DNA of 64,000 nucleotides from JACVRW01 sp963746825 (GTDB lineage Bacteria; Actinomycetota; Thermoleophilia; Solirubrobacterales; Thermoleophilaceae). The DNA lies in NCBI GenBank assembly GCA_963746825.1, contig CAVVCU010000007.1, positions 496,001 to 560,000 on the forward strand, read 5' to 3'. The first letter of the stretch is position 1; every line of letters begins with the position of its first letter. The notes below the pieces were generated by a model. It did no database searches. It was given only the letters and a program-made list of their open reading frames with translations, and had not been told where the DNA came from. This document shows positions 1 to 8,534 of the stretch, one piece after another. A program made the translations under genes and the position numbers.

Positions 1-539
1 AGCCGCCGAACCTCATCCTTGGGCTCGCTGAAGCGGCCGAGCACGTGAGCCGACACGATCTCGGGATCGGTTGAGTCGGGTCGCCCCACGCCCACCCTCA
101 CGCGCCGGAAATCGGCGCTGCCCAGCCCTCGCTTGAGCGACTTGAGGCCGTTGTGCCCGGCCAGGCCGCCACCCAGGCGGACCTCGATGCGCCCGAAGGG
201 CAGGTCGATCTCGTCGTGAACGGCCACCACGTGGTCGAGGTCCACTCCCAGCGCCCCGCGCGCCGGGCTCGCGGCGGACCCCGACTCGTTCATGTAGGTC
301 TGGGGCAGCAGCACCGCCACCCGCGGTCCGCCGGGGCCGGCGCGTCCCTCGCTGAGCAGCCCCGAGTACTTCTTCTTGGCCTTGGAGAGGCCCCAGCGCT
401 CGGCGGCCAGGGCGGCCACCTCGAAGCCCACGTTGTGGCGCGTGCGTGCGTAGCGGTCGCCGGGATTGCCCAGCCCCACTATGAGCCAATCCGCCCGGCC
501 GCTCCCATCGCCGCGGTCGCGGCGACGGAAGATGCTCAG
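1..539 (-). CDS. pth: peptidyl-tRNA hydrolase, 3' end cut by window edge
   Basis: Releases tRNA from stalled peptidyl-tRNAs in the cytoplasm. The translated reverse strand shows the family start LIVGLGNPG, then RTRHNVGF with the catalytic His at about residue 35, QTYMNESG, HDEIDLPFG, NGLKSL and RRVRVGVGRP, so the family is clear. The gene runs off the left edge, leaving about 180 residues. The start is odd: no ATG, GTG or TTG lies in frame between the conserved LIVGLGNPG and the upstream rplY stop. A CTG at 537-539 overlaps that stop (tcCTGAgc) and has GGAGG nine bases upstream, so I place the start there; a GTG at 479 would cut into the conserved N-terminus. It is probably translationally coupled to rplY, a common neighbour of pth. 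Confidence 0.88.
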   Translation of the reverse strand, partial: MSIFRRRDRGDGSGRADWLIVGLGNPGDRYARTRHNVGFEVAALAAERWGLSKAKKKYSGLLSEGRAGPGGPRVAVLLPQTYMNESGSAASPARGALGVDLDHVVAVHDEIDLPFGRIEVRLGGGLAGHNGLKSLKRGLGSADFRRVRVGVGRPDSTDPEIVSAHVLGRFSEPKDEVRR

Positions 540-1231
540 GAGTCCTCGCCTCCGGACTCCTCGGACTCTTCGCCGCTCTCGCCCTCGGCTCCCTCTTCGC
601 CCTCGCCCTCGGCCTCGTCGCCGATCAGCTCGGTCTCCTCCTCGATCTCCTCGGGCTCCTCCACCTCGGTGGGTACCACGACGGTGGCGATGATCGTCTC
701 CTCGAGGTCGTCGAGGAAGACCACGCCCTCGGGCGCATCGAGCTCGGAGAGGTGCATGGTGGCCGCGATCTCCAGCGAGCTCGCGTCGACCACGATGGCG
801 TCGGGAATGGCGGTGGGAAGCGCTTCGATGTTGAGCTGGTGGGCCACCTGCTCGAGCACGCCGCCCTCCTTCACGCCCGGCGCCTCCTCGGCGCCCTCCA
901 CGTGCACGGCGACCGTGGTCTGGATCTTCTCGTCGAGGCGGACCTCGAGGAGGTCGATGTGCATGACCTCCTCGCGCACGGGATGCAGCTGCTGGTCCTT
1001 GACGATCACGGGCCGCGTGGTGCCGCCGACCTCCAGGTCGATCAGCGCCGAGCCCTCCACGAGCACTTGGCGCAGGTCGCGTGCGGGCACCTTGAAGGTC
1101 ACACAGGCGCCATCCGAGCCGCCGTAGACGATGCCGGGCACGAGGCCCTCGCGGCGCATGCGCTTGGTCGCTCGCGTGCCCCGCTCGGGGCGCTCCTGAG
1201 CGGAAATGGTGGGTCGGTCGCCGTCTGCCAT
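536..1231 (-). CDS. rplY: 50S ribosomal protein bL25 (CTC/TL5 type)
   Basis: A 231-residue long-form bL25, which binds 5S rRNA in the large subunit. The N-terminal 5S-binding domain (about residues 8-95) carries the RPERGTRATKRMRREGLVPGI-like region; the TL5 beta domain follows to about 185. The last 45 residues are a strongly acidic Glu/Ser/Gly tail, usual in actinobacterial CTC proteins. The ATG at 1229-1231 (MADGDRP) was chosen because the longer reading frame upstream adds 23 residues with no family similarity. Its stop overlaps the proposed pth start. It is divergent from the AarF-like gene, with about 90 bp between. Confidence 0.93.
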   Translation of the reverse strand: MADGDRPTISAQERPERGTRATKRMRREGLVPGIVYGGSDGACVTFKVPARDLRQVLVEGSALIDLEVGGTTRPVIVKDQQLHPVREEVMHIDLLEVRLDEKIQTTVAVHVEGAEEAPGVKEGGVLEQVAHQLNIEALPTAIPDAIVVDASSLEIAATMHLSELDAPEGVVFLDDLEETIIATVVVPTEVEEPEEIEEETELIGDEAEGEGEEGAEGESGEESEESGGEDS

Positions 1232-1320
1232 ACGGCGGGCCAGTGTAGCGATGGAGTCGCTCGGTCCGGGCCAGCCCGGCCCTTCGCGCACGGCGGCCAT
1301 CTGCGCTTATTCTGGGTTAG

Positions 1321-2746
1321 GTGGCCCCGCGCGACGACAGCTCGATCCCCACCGGCCGCATCAAGCGCACCGCGCAGGTGGGATCGGTGGTGGGTAGCCA
1401 GGGCGCCCGTTATGCGGGCACGCGCGCAGCCAACATCGCCCGCTCGAAGGACGAAGCGGCCGACGCGCTCGAACGCCGTCACCTCGAGGCCGCCGAGCGC
1501 ATGGTCGAGACGCTGGGCCGCATGAAGGGAGCGGCGATGAAGATCGCCCAGCTCGCCTCGTTCATCGACACCGAGTTCCTGCCCCCCGAGTACCGCGAGC
1601 TCTACCAGGAGCAGCTGGCCCAGCTGCGCACCCAGGCCCCGAAGATGCCCTGGGCGAAGGTGAAGAAGGTGCTCGACGAGGAGTGGGAGGAGCCGGTCGA
1701 GGAGCTCTTCGAGAGCTTCGACACCGAGGCCGCGGCGGCCGCCTCCATCGGGCAGGTCCACCGCGCGGTGCTGCCCGACGGGCGGCCGGTGGCGGTCAAG
1801 ATCCAGTACCCGGGGGTGGCGGCGGCGATCGCCGCCGACATGCAGAACGCCGGGCATGATCATGCGCATGGCCAAGGCGCTCGCGCCCGGCCTCGACGCG
1901 GCCGCCGCCGCCGCGGAGCTCAAGGAGCGGGTGATGGAGGAGCTCGACTACGAGCTCGAGGCCCAGAAGCAGCGCTCGTTCGCCCGCGGGTACCGCGGCC
2001 ATCCCTTCATCCACGTGCCCGAGGTGGTGACCCGCCTCTCCACCGGCCGGGTGCTGGTGAGCGAGTGGGTCGACGGCGTGGGCTTCGAGGAGGTCCGGGC
2101 CCTGCCTCAGGCCGAGCGCGACCGCTTCGGCGAGATCGTCTTTCGCTTCTGCTTCGGCTCCATCTTCCACCTGCAGCACTTCAACGCGGACGCCCATCCC
2201 GGCAACTACATCCTCATGCCCGACGGCAGGGTCGCCTTCCTCGACTTCGGGATGACCAAGCACCTCGACCGCGACCAGATCGAGCTGGAGATCACCGCGC
2301 TCGAGGCGGTGTTCGACGACGATCCCGAGGAGCTGCGCGTGGCCCTCCACGACCTGGGCTTCCTCAACAACCCCAAGAAGGTCGACGCCGAGCTGCTGAT
2401 GGAGCACGTGAAGGTGGTCGGCGGCTGGTACATGGAGGATCGCGAGGTGACCGTCGACTCGCGCCGGGTGATGGATGCGATCAGCGCCGTGTCCGATCCG
2501 CGCTCGGAGTTCTACCGCGTCATGCGCCGCGAGAACCTGCCCGCCAACGAGCTGATGGGGCGGCGCATGGAGTCGGGCGTGATGGCGGTGCTGGGCCAGC
2601 TCGAGGCCACGCGCAACTGGTACCGGATCGGGCGCGAGTGGTGGTTCGCCGAGCCGCCCGCCACGGAGCTCGGCAAGCTCGAGTGGGACTACTTCGAGTC
2701 GCGCGGCGAGCGGCGCGAGCGCAAGTTCGGCGCGCGGGCGATCTAG
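1321..2746 (+). CDS. AarF/UbiB (ABC1) family kinase-like protein, frameshifted
   Basis: ABC1/ADCK-type atypical kinase, a family tied to quinone biosynthesis or lipid metabolism. Family motifs are split over two frames: frame 1 (from GTG 1321) has the KIAQLAS segment replacing the classic KxGQ, the Ala-rich SIGQVH loop and the catalytic Lys in VAVKIQYPGV; frame 2 (from about 1853) has HPGN (ADAHPGNYI) and the metal-binding LDFGM, ending at TAG 2744-2746. Removing one base near 1850-1855 (around gccgggcatg) restores about 474 continuous residues. Either the assembly has an extra base or the gene is broken; flanking motifs are all intact, which favours an error. Its stop shares CTAG with the convergent DUF2269 gene. 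Confidence 0.85.
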
Positions 2747-3195
2747 CTGCCGACCTTGGTCGTCATGGCGACGATCACCAGTAGAAGGACGGTCAGCTCG
2801 ACCATGTTGACCGTCGCGGTGCGCCGGTAGATCGCCTGCGCGGCCGTCGAGCCGGGACCGTCGCCGGCAACGATCACGCCGTACTGCTTCCCCGCCCGGG
2901 GGTAGTAGCCCACTCCGAGCAGGAAAGAGACGAGGAAGCCGAGGAAGCCGATGCCGATCCAGGGGTCGCCGTAGGAGTAGCCGACCTCGTTCACGAGCAG
3001 AATGCCGGCCACGAGCAGGATCACCGACAGCGGCGCGAAGATGAGGTTGCCCAGGCGAATCGAGTGCTGGGTGAAGATGAGCTGCTGCTCGGGCCCTTCC
3101 TTGGTGGCCAGCCGGCCGAACACGTGCATCATCACGGCGCCGCCGACCCAGATGACGGCGCAGAGCACGTGGACGGTGAGCAGGAACTCGTACAA
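2743..3195 (-). CDS. DUF2269/CopD-like membrane protein
   Basis: A 150-residue integral membrane protein with four predicted helices: about residues 3-25 (LLTVHVLCAVIWVGGAVMM), 48-70, 80-100 and 128-146. The HVLCAVIWVGG start with an early His and Trp resembles DUF2269/CopD-type proteins, but no function is established for this group. It follows the DUF2294 gene on the same strand with a 9 bp gap and probably shares its transcript. The end overlaps the convergent AarF-like gene by four bases. Confidence 0.7.
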   Translation of the reverse strand: MYEFLLTVHVLCAVIWVGGAVMMHVFGRLATKEGPEQQLIFTQHSIRLGNLIFAPLSVILLVAGILLVNEVGYSYGDPWIGIGFLGFLVSFLLGVGYYPRAGKQYGVIVAGDGPGSTAAQAIYRRTATVNMVELTVLLLVIVAMTTKVGS

Positions 3196-3204
3196 AGGGA
3201 TTCC

Positions 3205-3642
3205 TCAGCCCGCTTCCTCGATGGGGCGGTCGAGGACGAAGATCTCGAACGCACGCTCAGGGTCGAAGACGATCTGACTGTGGTAGCCGATCACCGCGCG
3301 GCCGGTGATGCGCTGAACCGCCTCCACCGTTGGGTCCTCCATCGCCTCCTGGAAGCGCAGCCGGTAGTTGCGAACGAGATCCTTGTGCCCGCGGTCGACC
3401 AGCGTCTGCTCGTTGCGCGTGAGCCCGCCTTCCATGACGCAGAAGACGTAGTTGTCGTTCAGAAAGGTCTTCGCTTTGGTTGGGCCCTTGCCGTAGAACT
3501 CCTTCTTGAGCCCGACCATCGCGTTGGAGATCTTCGCCTGGACGCTCTGACGGCGGTCGCTCCTGCCGTTATCGACATCTTCCAACCAGTCAGGCTGCGT
3601 CAGGCGCTGGACCTCCTTCTCCACCTTCTCGTCATTGACCAT
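3205..3642 (-). CDS. DUF2294 family protein
   Basis: A 145-residue soluble protein matching DUF2294: KKEFYGKGPTKAKTFLND, then a VMEGGLTRNEQTL segment, a basic VRNYRLRFQEAM helix, VEAVQRITGRAVIGYHSQI and a DxxxAFEIFVLD end. The biochemical role of the family is unknown. The ATG at 3640-3642 begins MVNDEKVEKEV. It is first in a two-gene unit with the DUF2269 membrane protein. The roughly 195 bp upstream region is shared with the divergent small membrane protein at 3837 and must hold both promoters. Confidence 0.75.
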   Translation of the reverse strand: MVNDEKVEKEVQRLTQPDWLEDVDNGRSDRRQSVQAKISNAMVGLKKEFYGKGPTKAKTFLNDNYVFCVMEGGLTRNEQTLVDRGHKDLVRNYRLRFQEAMEDPTVEAVQRITGRAVIGYHSQIVFDPERAFEIFVLDRPIEEAG

Positions 3643-3836
3643 TCGGCAAGTTTATGCCCGTCGACATTTCGAAGAGGTTTGCGGCAAACGGGCTCGGGCA
3701 ATTAGCACGAGGGGCCGCAACGGGTGCTTGTCGGCGAACGCCGCGGCCTCACTTCACATGACCTCTGAGCCGCCACCGTCCAGGCGTGGCGAGAGACACG
3801 GGTCTCCATATCCCCCAACCAGAAGGAGTCGCCACC

Positions 3837-4175
3837 ATGGCCACTCACGATGCAGCAACAACGTCCGGTGCTCGAACGGGAGTTCGAGCGGACGGGCTCG
3901 GCAGGACGGCTCGCCGCCTTGCCACGGAGACCAAGCAGTCGATCAAGACCAGCGAGTTCTGGGCCTTCGTGGCGGTAGTGCTCGCAATCCTGGTCAGCGC
4001 CATGTTGATCAAGGGAGGCGACAGCGGTGGCACCGACGAGTTCATCGCCCGCCAGGCCTGGCTCTACGTCGCGATCGTGACGGGCGCCTACATGGTCAGC
4101 CGTGGGCTGGCCAAGTCAGGCAGCCAGGACCCGTACACCGACGACGCGGGCGACCGCGACCGAGACCTGCGCTAG
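3837..4175 (+). CDS. small two-helix membrane protein, function unknown
   Basis: A 112-residue protein that I do not recognise. Residues 1-38 are Ala/Thr/Arg-rich, then come two predicted membrane helices at about 41-58 (FWAFVAVVLAILVSAML) and 73-91, and a short charged Asp/Arg tail. The ATG at 3837 was chosen because AAGGAG sits at 3823-3828 with ideal spacing; an earlier in-frame start at 3786 lacks a ribosome binding site. It is a single-gene unit closed by a hairpin at 4201-4234. Confidence 0.7.
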   Translation: MATHDAATTSGARTGVRADGLGRTARRLATETKQSIKTSEFWAFVAVVLAILVSAMLIKGGDSGGTDEFIARQAWLYVAIVTGAYMVSRGLAKSGSQDPYTDDAGDRDRDLR

Positions 4176-4200
4176 GGCTCACCTGGCGAACAACGAGCGG

Positions 4201-4240
4201 CCGGGCAGCGGGCGAACAGCGTTCTGCTGCCCGGGCGTTT
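4201..4240 (+). terminator. hairpin terminator after the small membrane protein
   Basis: A perfect nine-base stem, CCGGGCAGC (4201-4209) with GCTGCCCGG (4226-4234), separated by 16 bases and followed by gcgtttcgtt. It sits 25 bp past the stop of the gene at 3837. The T-run is weak, as is usual in GC-rich genomes. Confidence 0.5.
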
Positions 4241-4244
4241 CGTT

Positions 4245-4685
4245 AGAACTGGCCCTGCAGTCTCATCGCGATCCCGTTCGCCTCGATAGTGGGTTGCCTC
4301 GGCGCGCTCAGTAGCGCGAGTCGGCGTGTTACCGCTTCTTCGGCCGGAAATCGCCGGCCACAGGGCCAGCCGAAGGGATGGTACTCCTCTGTCAGCGCGA
4401 CGGCCGCCGCGCGCCGTCGTCGGGAAGGTCGACGATGACGTACGCGTCACGGTCGCCGAGGCAAGGTAGAGCTTGCTCTCGAGTTGTCCCACGGCCACCG
4501 CGCCCTTGGCGCCGTGCATGGCAGCGCCAAGGCGTCGTAGGCTTCCATCCCTCCGCAGCGCTCTCCGCAGCGTGCGGTCTCTCAGCATTACGACTGCCAC
4601 GGCTGATTGGGTTGGTGGCCCACGGAGTAGTCGGCGTCCACGTGCTGCCATCGGTTGTCCTTCCTCTAACTCCCGGGGGTTTCAT
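4245..4685. other. intergenic stretch without a supportable gene
   Basis: About 440 bp between the terminator and the cupin gene. A GGCCGG/CCGGCC hairpin is at 4342-4359. Open frames exist on both strands (for example 4172-4651, minus), but their translations are low-complexity Arg/Ala/Ser mixtures with no recognisable motif and no ribosome binding site. It may hold remnants of a lost gene. Confidence 0.4.
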
Positions 4686-5075
4686 TTGTCTCACGCGTTC
4701 ACGATTGTCAGCTTGGCCGCGGTCGACGACGCGGCCCCGGAAAACGGCTTCGGCGACCGCTGGGAAGCACGCGTCGCCCGCGCGTCGCTCCGGGCTGAGC
4801 GCACTGGTGTCACGCACTTTCGCTTGCTCCCGGGCAAGCGCAGCCCGTTCACACATCGCCATACCGAAGCCGAGGAGATCTACGTCGTTCTCGGCGGGAG
4901 CGGCCGGATCAAGCTCGACGACCAGGTCTTCGACGTCGGTCCGCAGGACGCCATTCGCGTAGCGCCAACGACGGCGCGCGCCTTCGAGGCCGGGCCAGAG
5001 GGCTTGGAGTTCCTCGCCTTCGGTCCTCACCACCCGGGAGACGGCGAGCCGGTCGAAGACGCCTGGACCGATTGA
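4686..5075 (+). CDS. cupin domain protein
   Basis: A small single-domain cupin of about 129 residues. The metal-binding motif 1 is visible as THRHTEAEEIYVVLGGSG, followed by KLDDQVFDVGPQDAIRVAP and a motif 2 in which the usual His is less clear. The substrate cannot be told. The start is uncertain: I chose TTG 4686 because the fold begins just after it (SHAFTIVSL) and GGGGG lies eight bases upstream; the longer frame from 4473 adds Arg/Ser-rich sequence unlike the family. It stands alone between two intergenic gaps. Confidence 0.65.
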   Translation: MSHAFTIVSLAAVDDAAPENGFGDRWEARVARASLRAERTGVTHFRLLPGKRSPFTHRHTEAEEIYVVLGGSGRIKLDDQVFDVGPQDAIRVAPTTARAFEAGPEGLEFLAFGPHHPGDGEPVEDAWTD

Positions 5076-5147
5076 TGGGCCTGTTGCCACCTTCGCAACG
5101 GCTACCGCTTCGGACGACCTAGCGATAGCGGGATACTCGGCGGGCGA

Positions 5148-5543
5148 ATGTCGCAGGAGAACGTCGACAAAGCCCGACACTTCATAGCGGCCTACAACCG
5201 GCGCGACTTCGACGCGGCCGTTGAGTCCTTCCATCCGGAGGTCGAGTGGGTGCTCCCCCCACGCCAGAGCTCGGATTCATGCCGAGGTCCGGACGAGATC
5301 AAGCGCTTCTGGGAGGGGCTTGACGAAACGTTTGACGAGTTGAGGCTGGAACCGCAGGAGCACGTCGACGCCGGTGACCGCGTGGCCACCCGGCTCCGCT
5401 ACTACGGGCGAGGCAAGAACGGGGCGGAGATCGAGGGGGAGATGTACCACCAGGTCGCCACCTTCCGCGCTGGACGGATGGTGCGAATCGAGTACTTCGG
5501 CGAATGGTCCGAGGCCCTCGAAGCCGCGGGGCTACGAGACTAG
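5148..5543 (+). CDS. SnoaL-like (NTF2 fold) protein
   Basis: A 131-residue member of the SnoaL-like/NTF2 superfamily: MSQENVDKARHFIAAYNRRDFDA at the N-terminus, FHPEVEWVLP, a WEGLDETFDELRLEP segment and a C-terminal strand VATFRAGRMVRIEYFGEWSEAL. Such proteins include cyclases, isomerases and many of unknown role; the substrate is not evident. The ATG at 5148 starts exactly at the usual family N-terminus. It converges on prs with a 34 bp gap. Confidence 0.8.
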   Translation: MSQENVDKARHFIAAYNRRDFDAAVESFHPEVEWVLPPRQSSDSCRGPDEIKRFWEGLDETFDELRLEPQEHVDAGDRVATRLRYYGRGKNGAEIEGEMYHQVATFRAGRMVRIEYFGEWSEALEAAGLRD

Positions 5544-5577
5544 GCAGGCCCGCTGCCTGCCCGCAGAGCGGCGATCC

Positions 5578-6615
5578 TCAGAAGAGCTGGTTCTCGCCGG
5601 CGAAGATCTCGGAGACCGAGTCGTCGGTGAAGATGCGGCGGATCGAGTCCTCGAGCACGTCGGCGCAGGTGAGCTGGGTGATCAGCGCCGGGGGGTTGGC
5701 GCGCAGGGGAATCGTGTCGGTGACCACGACGCCGCGAAGCGGCCCGCCGTCGAGGATCTCGAAAGCGTTGCCCGAGAAGAGCCCGTGCGTGGCCACCGCG
5801 TAGACCTCGTTTGCCCCCTCGTCGAGCACCGTCTGGGCCGCGGCGTTGAGCGTGCCGCCGGTGGCGATGATGTCGTCGACGATCACGGCCGTCTTGTCCT
5901 TCACGTCGCCGATCACGTAGCCGATCTCGGCCACCTGGTGGGCGGGGCGCTCCTTCTCCATGAGCGCGTAGGGGGCGCCCACCTTCTGCGCGAACTTCTG
6001 GACGAGCTTCACCCGGCCGGCGTCGGGGGCGATGATCACGAGCTCGCGGTCACCCAGCCGGTCCTGGACGAACTGGGTGAGGATCGGCATCGCGGTCATG
6101 TGGTCGACCGGCTTGGAGAAGAAGCCCTGCACCTGGCCGGCGTGGAGATCCATCGTCACGAGGCGATCGATACCGGCCACCTCGAGCATGTCGGCCACGA
6201 GGCGCGCGGAGATGGGCTCGCGCGGAGCCGACTTCTTGTCCTGGCGCGAGTACCCGTACCACGGGGTCACGGCGATGATCCGGTGGGCCGACGCGTGCTT
6301 GGCGGCGTGCACCATCAGCAGCAGCTCCCAGAGCGCGTCGTTGACCGTGAGCCCCTCGTGCTCCGAGCCGCAGGTGGACTGGACGATGAAGAGATCCGCG
6401 CCGCGAATCGAGTCGGCGTAGCGGCAGTAAACCTCGCCGTCGGCGAAGGTCTTGAGGCCGGCATCCGTCAGCTCGACGCCGAGACGCTCGGAGATCTTGC
6501 CGCCCAGCTCACGGCTCGCGCGGCCGGCGGTGAGCATCATCCGCTTCTCGTAGCCCACGAGAAGGCCCGGGCCGGCCACCGTCTCGGGCGCCGTATCGAG
6601 TGACACCGTGCTCAT
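5578..6615 (-). CDS. prs: ribose-phosphate diphosphokinase (PRPP synthase)
   Basis: Makes PRPP from ribose 5-phosphate and ATP for purine, pyrimidine, His, Trp and NAD synthesis. The 345 residues show FADGEVYCRYADSIRG, the flexible loop YGYSRQDKK, MDLHAGQVQGFF, the PDAGRVKL segment and the PRPP-binding VIVDDIIATGGT loop, as in class I enzymes. The N-terminus is about 25 residues longer than in most homologues, so the true start could be the internal TTG/ATG around MMLTAGRAS. The annotated ATG overlaps the glmU stop (ATGA), the usual glmU-prs arrangement, which supports it. Confidence 0.95.
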   Translation of the reverse strand: MSTVSLDTAPETVAGPGLLVGYEKRMMLTAGRASRELGGKISERLGVELTDAGLKTFADGEVYCRYADSIRGADLFIVQSTCGSEHEGLTVNDALWELLLMVHAAKHASAHRIIAVTPWYGYSRQDKKSAPREPISARLVADMLEVAGIDRLVTMDLHAGQVQGFFSKPVDHMTAMPILTQFVQDRLGDRELVIIAPDAGRVKLVQKFAQKVGAPYALMEKERPAHQVAEIGYVIGDVKDKTAVIVDDIIATGGTLNAAAQTVLDEGANEVYAVATHGLFSGNAFEILDGGPLRGVVVTDTIPLRANPPALITQLTCADVLEDSIRRIFTDDSVSEIFAGENQLF

Positions 6616-7985
6616 TGCGAATCTTTCTCCACGCGGTCCGCGTAACCCTCGACGTTGGTCTGCCGTGGCCGGGCGATCCCGAGGGCCCCTTCCGGAACAT
6701 CCTCGTCTATCACCGACCCGGCACCAGTGTAAGCGCGATCCCCGACGTCAACGGGCGCGACCAACGACGTGTGGACGCTCGTCTTCGCGCTCTTTCCGAT
6801 CTTGGTGCGGTGCTTGCGGCGGCCGTCGTAGTTGGCGGTGATCGTGCTGGCCCCCAGATTGGAGCCCTCGCCGACGTCGGCGTCGCCGATGTAGGACAGG
6901 TGCGGCACCTTGGCCCCCGCGCCGATGTCCGAGTTCTTGACCTCCACGAACGTGCCGACCTTGGCGCCGGTTTGCAGCACGGTCCCGGGGCGCAGATAGG
7001 CGAAGGGACCGACCGTCGCCCCCTCGCCGATCCGGGCCTCGACCGCGTAAGAGTGCAGGACCCTTGCTCCCGCCTCCACCTCGCAATCGCTGAGGGTGGA
7101 GTGCGGGCCGATCTCGCAGCGCTCACCCACGTTCGTGTCGCCGAGCAGGCTGACGCCCGGCCCGATGGTGCTGTCCGCCCCGATGGTCACGTGGGCCTCC
7201 AGCCGGGTGCTGGCCGGGCCGAGAAAGGTCACCCCCTCGCGAGCGTGGGACTCGATGATGCGGCGCTGGGCGAGCTCCTCGGCGGTCAGGAGATCGGCGC
7301 GGTCGTTCACCCCGAGGGCGATGGTGGCGTCGTGGGTGAGGTGGGTGACCACGGCCAGGCCCTCGGCCTGGAACAGCGGGAACACGCCGGTGAGGTAGCG
7401 CTCGCCGGACTCGGTGCCCACCTCGTCGAGGGCCACGAAGAGGTTGGGGGCCTCGAACACGTAGGTCCCTAGGTTCACCTCCCGGATCGCGAGCTGCTCG
7501 GGAGGCACGCCCTCGGTGTACTTCGTCTCCACGATCCGCTCGAATTTGCCCTCGCCGTCGCGGACGATGCGCCCGTAGCCCGCCGGGTCGAGCTCGTCGG
7601 TGGTGAGCAGGGTCGCGCCCGCGCCCTGGGACACGTGCTCGGCGACGAGCGCACTCAGCGCCTCGGAGGTGATCAGGGGCTGGTCGCCGGAGAGAACGAC
7701 CACGGGCCCGTCGTCGACCACGTCGCGCGCCGCGAGCACGGCCGCGCCGGTGCCCTCGCCCTCACGCTGCTCGGCCACCTCGACGCGGTCGGGCAGGCCT
7801 TCGGCGACCCCGTCGCCCGGTCGCACCACGCAGACCACCCGCTCGGCGCCGGCCTCGCGCGCGGTGTCGATCACCCATTCGACCATCGGCTTTCCGCAGA
7901 CCCGGTGCAGCACCTTGGGGGTCTCGGAGCGCATGCGCGTGCCCTTGCCGGCGGCCATGATCAAAACCGTGAAGGCGTCGGGCAT
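6612..7985 (-). CDS. glmU: bifunctional UDP-GlcNAc pyrophosphorylase / glucosamine-1-phosphate acetyltransferase
   Basis: Makes UDP-N-acetylglucosamine, the precursor of peptidoglycan, in the last two steps. The 457-residue protein has the nucleotidyltransferase signature AAGKGTRM (about 11-18), LHRVCGKPMV and LSGDQPLI in the N-terminal half, and a left-handed beta-helix in the C-terminal half with GPFAYLRPGT, VEVKNSDIGAG and the acetyltransferase segment NYDGRRKHRT. The length fits the family. It is co-transcribed with prs by overlap, and the VOC gene lies 39 bp upstream on the same strand. Confidence 0.96.
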   Translation of the reverse strand: MPDAFTVLIMAAGKGTRMRSETPKVLHRVCGKPMVEWVIDTAREAGAERVVCVVRPGDGVAEGLPDRVEVAEQREGEGTGAAVLAARDVVDDGPVVVLSGDQPLITSEALSALVAEHVSQGAGATLLTTDELDPAGYGRIVRDGEGKFERIVETKYTEGVPPEQLAIREVNLGTYVFEAPNLFVALDEVGTESGERYLTGVFPLFQAEGLAVVTHLTHDATIALGVNDRADLLTAEELAQRRIIESHAREGVTFLGPASTRLEAHVTIGADSTIGPGVSLLGDTNVGERCEIGPHSTLSDCEVEAGARVLHSYAVEARIGEGATVGPFAYLRPGTVLQTGAKVGTFVEVKNSDIGAGAKVPHLSYIGDADVGEGSNLGASTITANYDGRRKHRTKIGKSAKTSVHTSLVAPVDVGDRAYTGAGSVIDEDVPEGALGIARPRQTNVEGYADRVEKDSQ

Positions 7986-8024
7986 GTGTGCGCCAGCGTA
8001 GCGGCGAACGAGCGCCTCGGCCGG

Positions 8025-8396
8025 TCAGGCCGGCAGGTGGCAGACGGCCTCGACGTTGTTGCCGTCGGGATCCAGCACGAACGCGCCGTAGTAGTTCGGA
8101 TGGTAGATCTCGCGCTTCCCCGGCCCGCCGTTGTCGGTGGCCCCCGCCTCGAGCGCGGCCGCGTGGAAGGCGTCCACGAGCTCGCGGGAAGAGGTCTCGA
8201 AGGCCACGTGCACGCCGGACTGGGGCGCTCGCCCCCGCTTCCCGATCCAGAAGTAGGGCTTCTGATCCTCGCCGAAACCGCCGACACCGGGCACCGGCTC
8301 CATCAGCAGCTCGATGCCGAGCGGGGCCAGGGCGCGCTGGTAGAAGGCCTTGCTTAGTTCGTAGTCGGTTACGTCGAGTCCGAGGTGGTCGAGCAT
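8025..8396 (-). CDS. VOC family (glyoxalase-like) protein
   Basis: A 123-residue single-unit vicinal oxygen chelate protein. It begins MLDHLGLDVTDYELSKAFYQ, with the first metal-ligand His, has the middle SGVHVAFETSSRELVDAFHAAA segment with a second His and ends YYGAFVLDPDGNNVEAV with the C-terminal Glu ligand. The substrate is unknown. It reads towards glmU with a 39 bp gap and may share that transcript; upstream lies tRNA-Gln on the other strand. Confidence 0.85.
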   Translation of the reverse strand: MLDHLGLDVTDYELSKAFYQRALAPLGIELLMEPVPGVGGFGEDQKPYFWIGKRGRAPQSGVHVAFETSSRELVDAFHAAALEAGATDNGGPGKREIYHPNYYGAFVLDPDGNNVEAVCHLPA

Positions 8397-8441
8397 GGGT
8401 CTCCTTCCGTTGCACGCAACCCTATGCTGGCGAGGCGCCCC

Positions 8442-8513
8442 TGGGGGGTCGTCCAGTTGGCAGGACTCCGGGTTTTGGTCCCGGCAACGGGGGTTCGAGT
8501 CCCTCCCCCCCAG
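8442..8513 (+). tRNA. tRNA-Gln (anticodon UUG)
   Basis: A full cloverleaf can be folded. The acceptor stem TGGGGGG (8442-8448) pairs with CCCCCCA (8506-8512), with G8513 as discriminator. The anticodon stem CCGGG/CCCGG (8468-8472/8480-8484) encloses the loop ttttggt, anticodon TTG at 8475-8477. The T-arm stem encloses ttcgagt. No CCA is encoded. It decodes CAA and, by wobble, CAG. The HNH endonuclease gene begins only 28 bases after its 3' end. Confidence 0.95.
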
Positions 8514-8534
8514 CTTTCCCGTCCGGCCGGTTTG

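Noticed and set aside
13..489. 158-codon minus-strand open frame from 489
   Set aside because: It is a frame-shifted shadow of pth; the peptidyl-tRNA hydrolase motifs are in a different frame that runs off the window.
4172..4651. Possible 159-codon minus-strand gene in the gap before the cupin
   Set aside because: No ribosome binding site, no motif and low-complexity composition.
8442..8534. tRNA-Gln as an integration site for a genomic island
   Set aside because: No integrase, no direct repeat of the tRNA 3' end was noticed downstream and the genes that follow are ordinary chromosomal ones, apart from the HNH gene.
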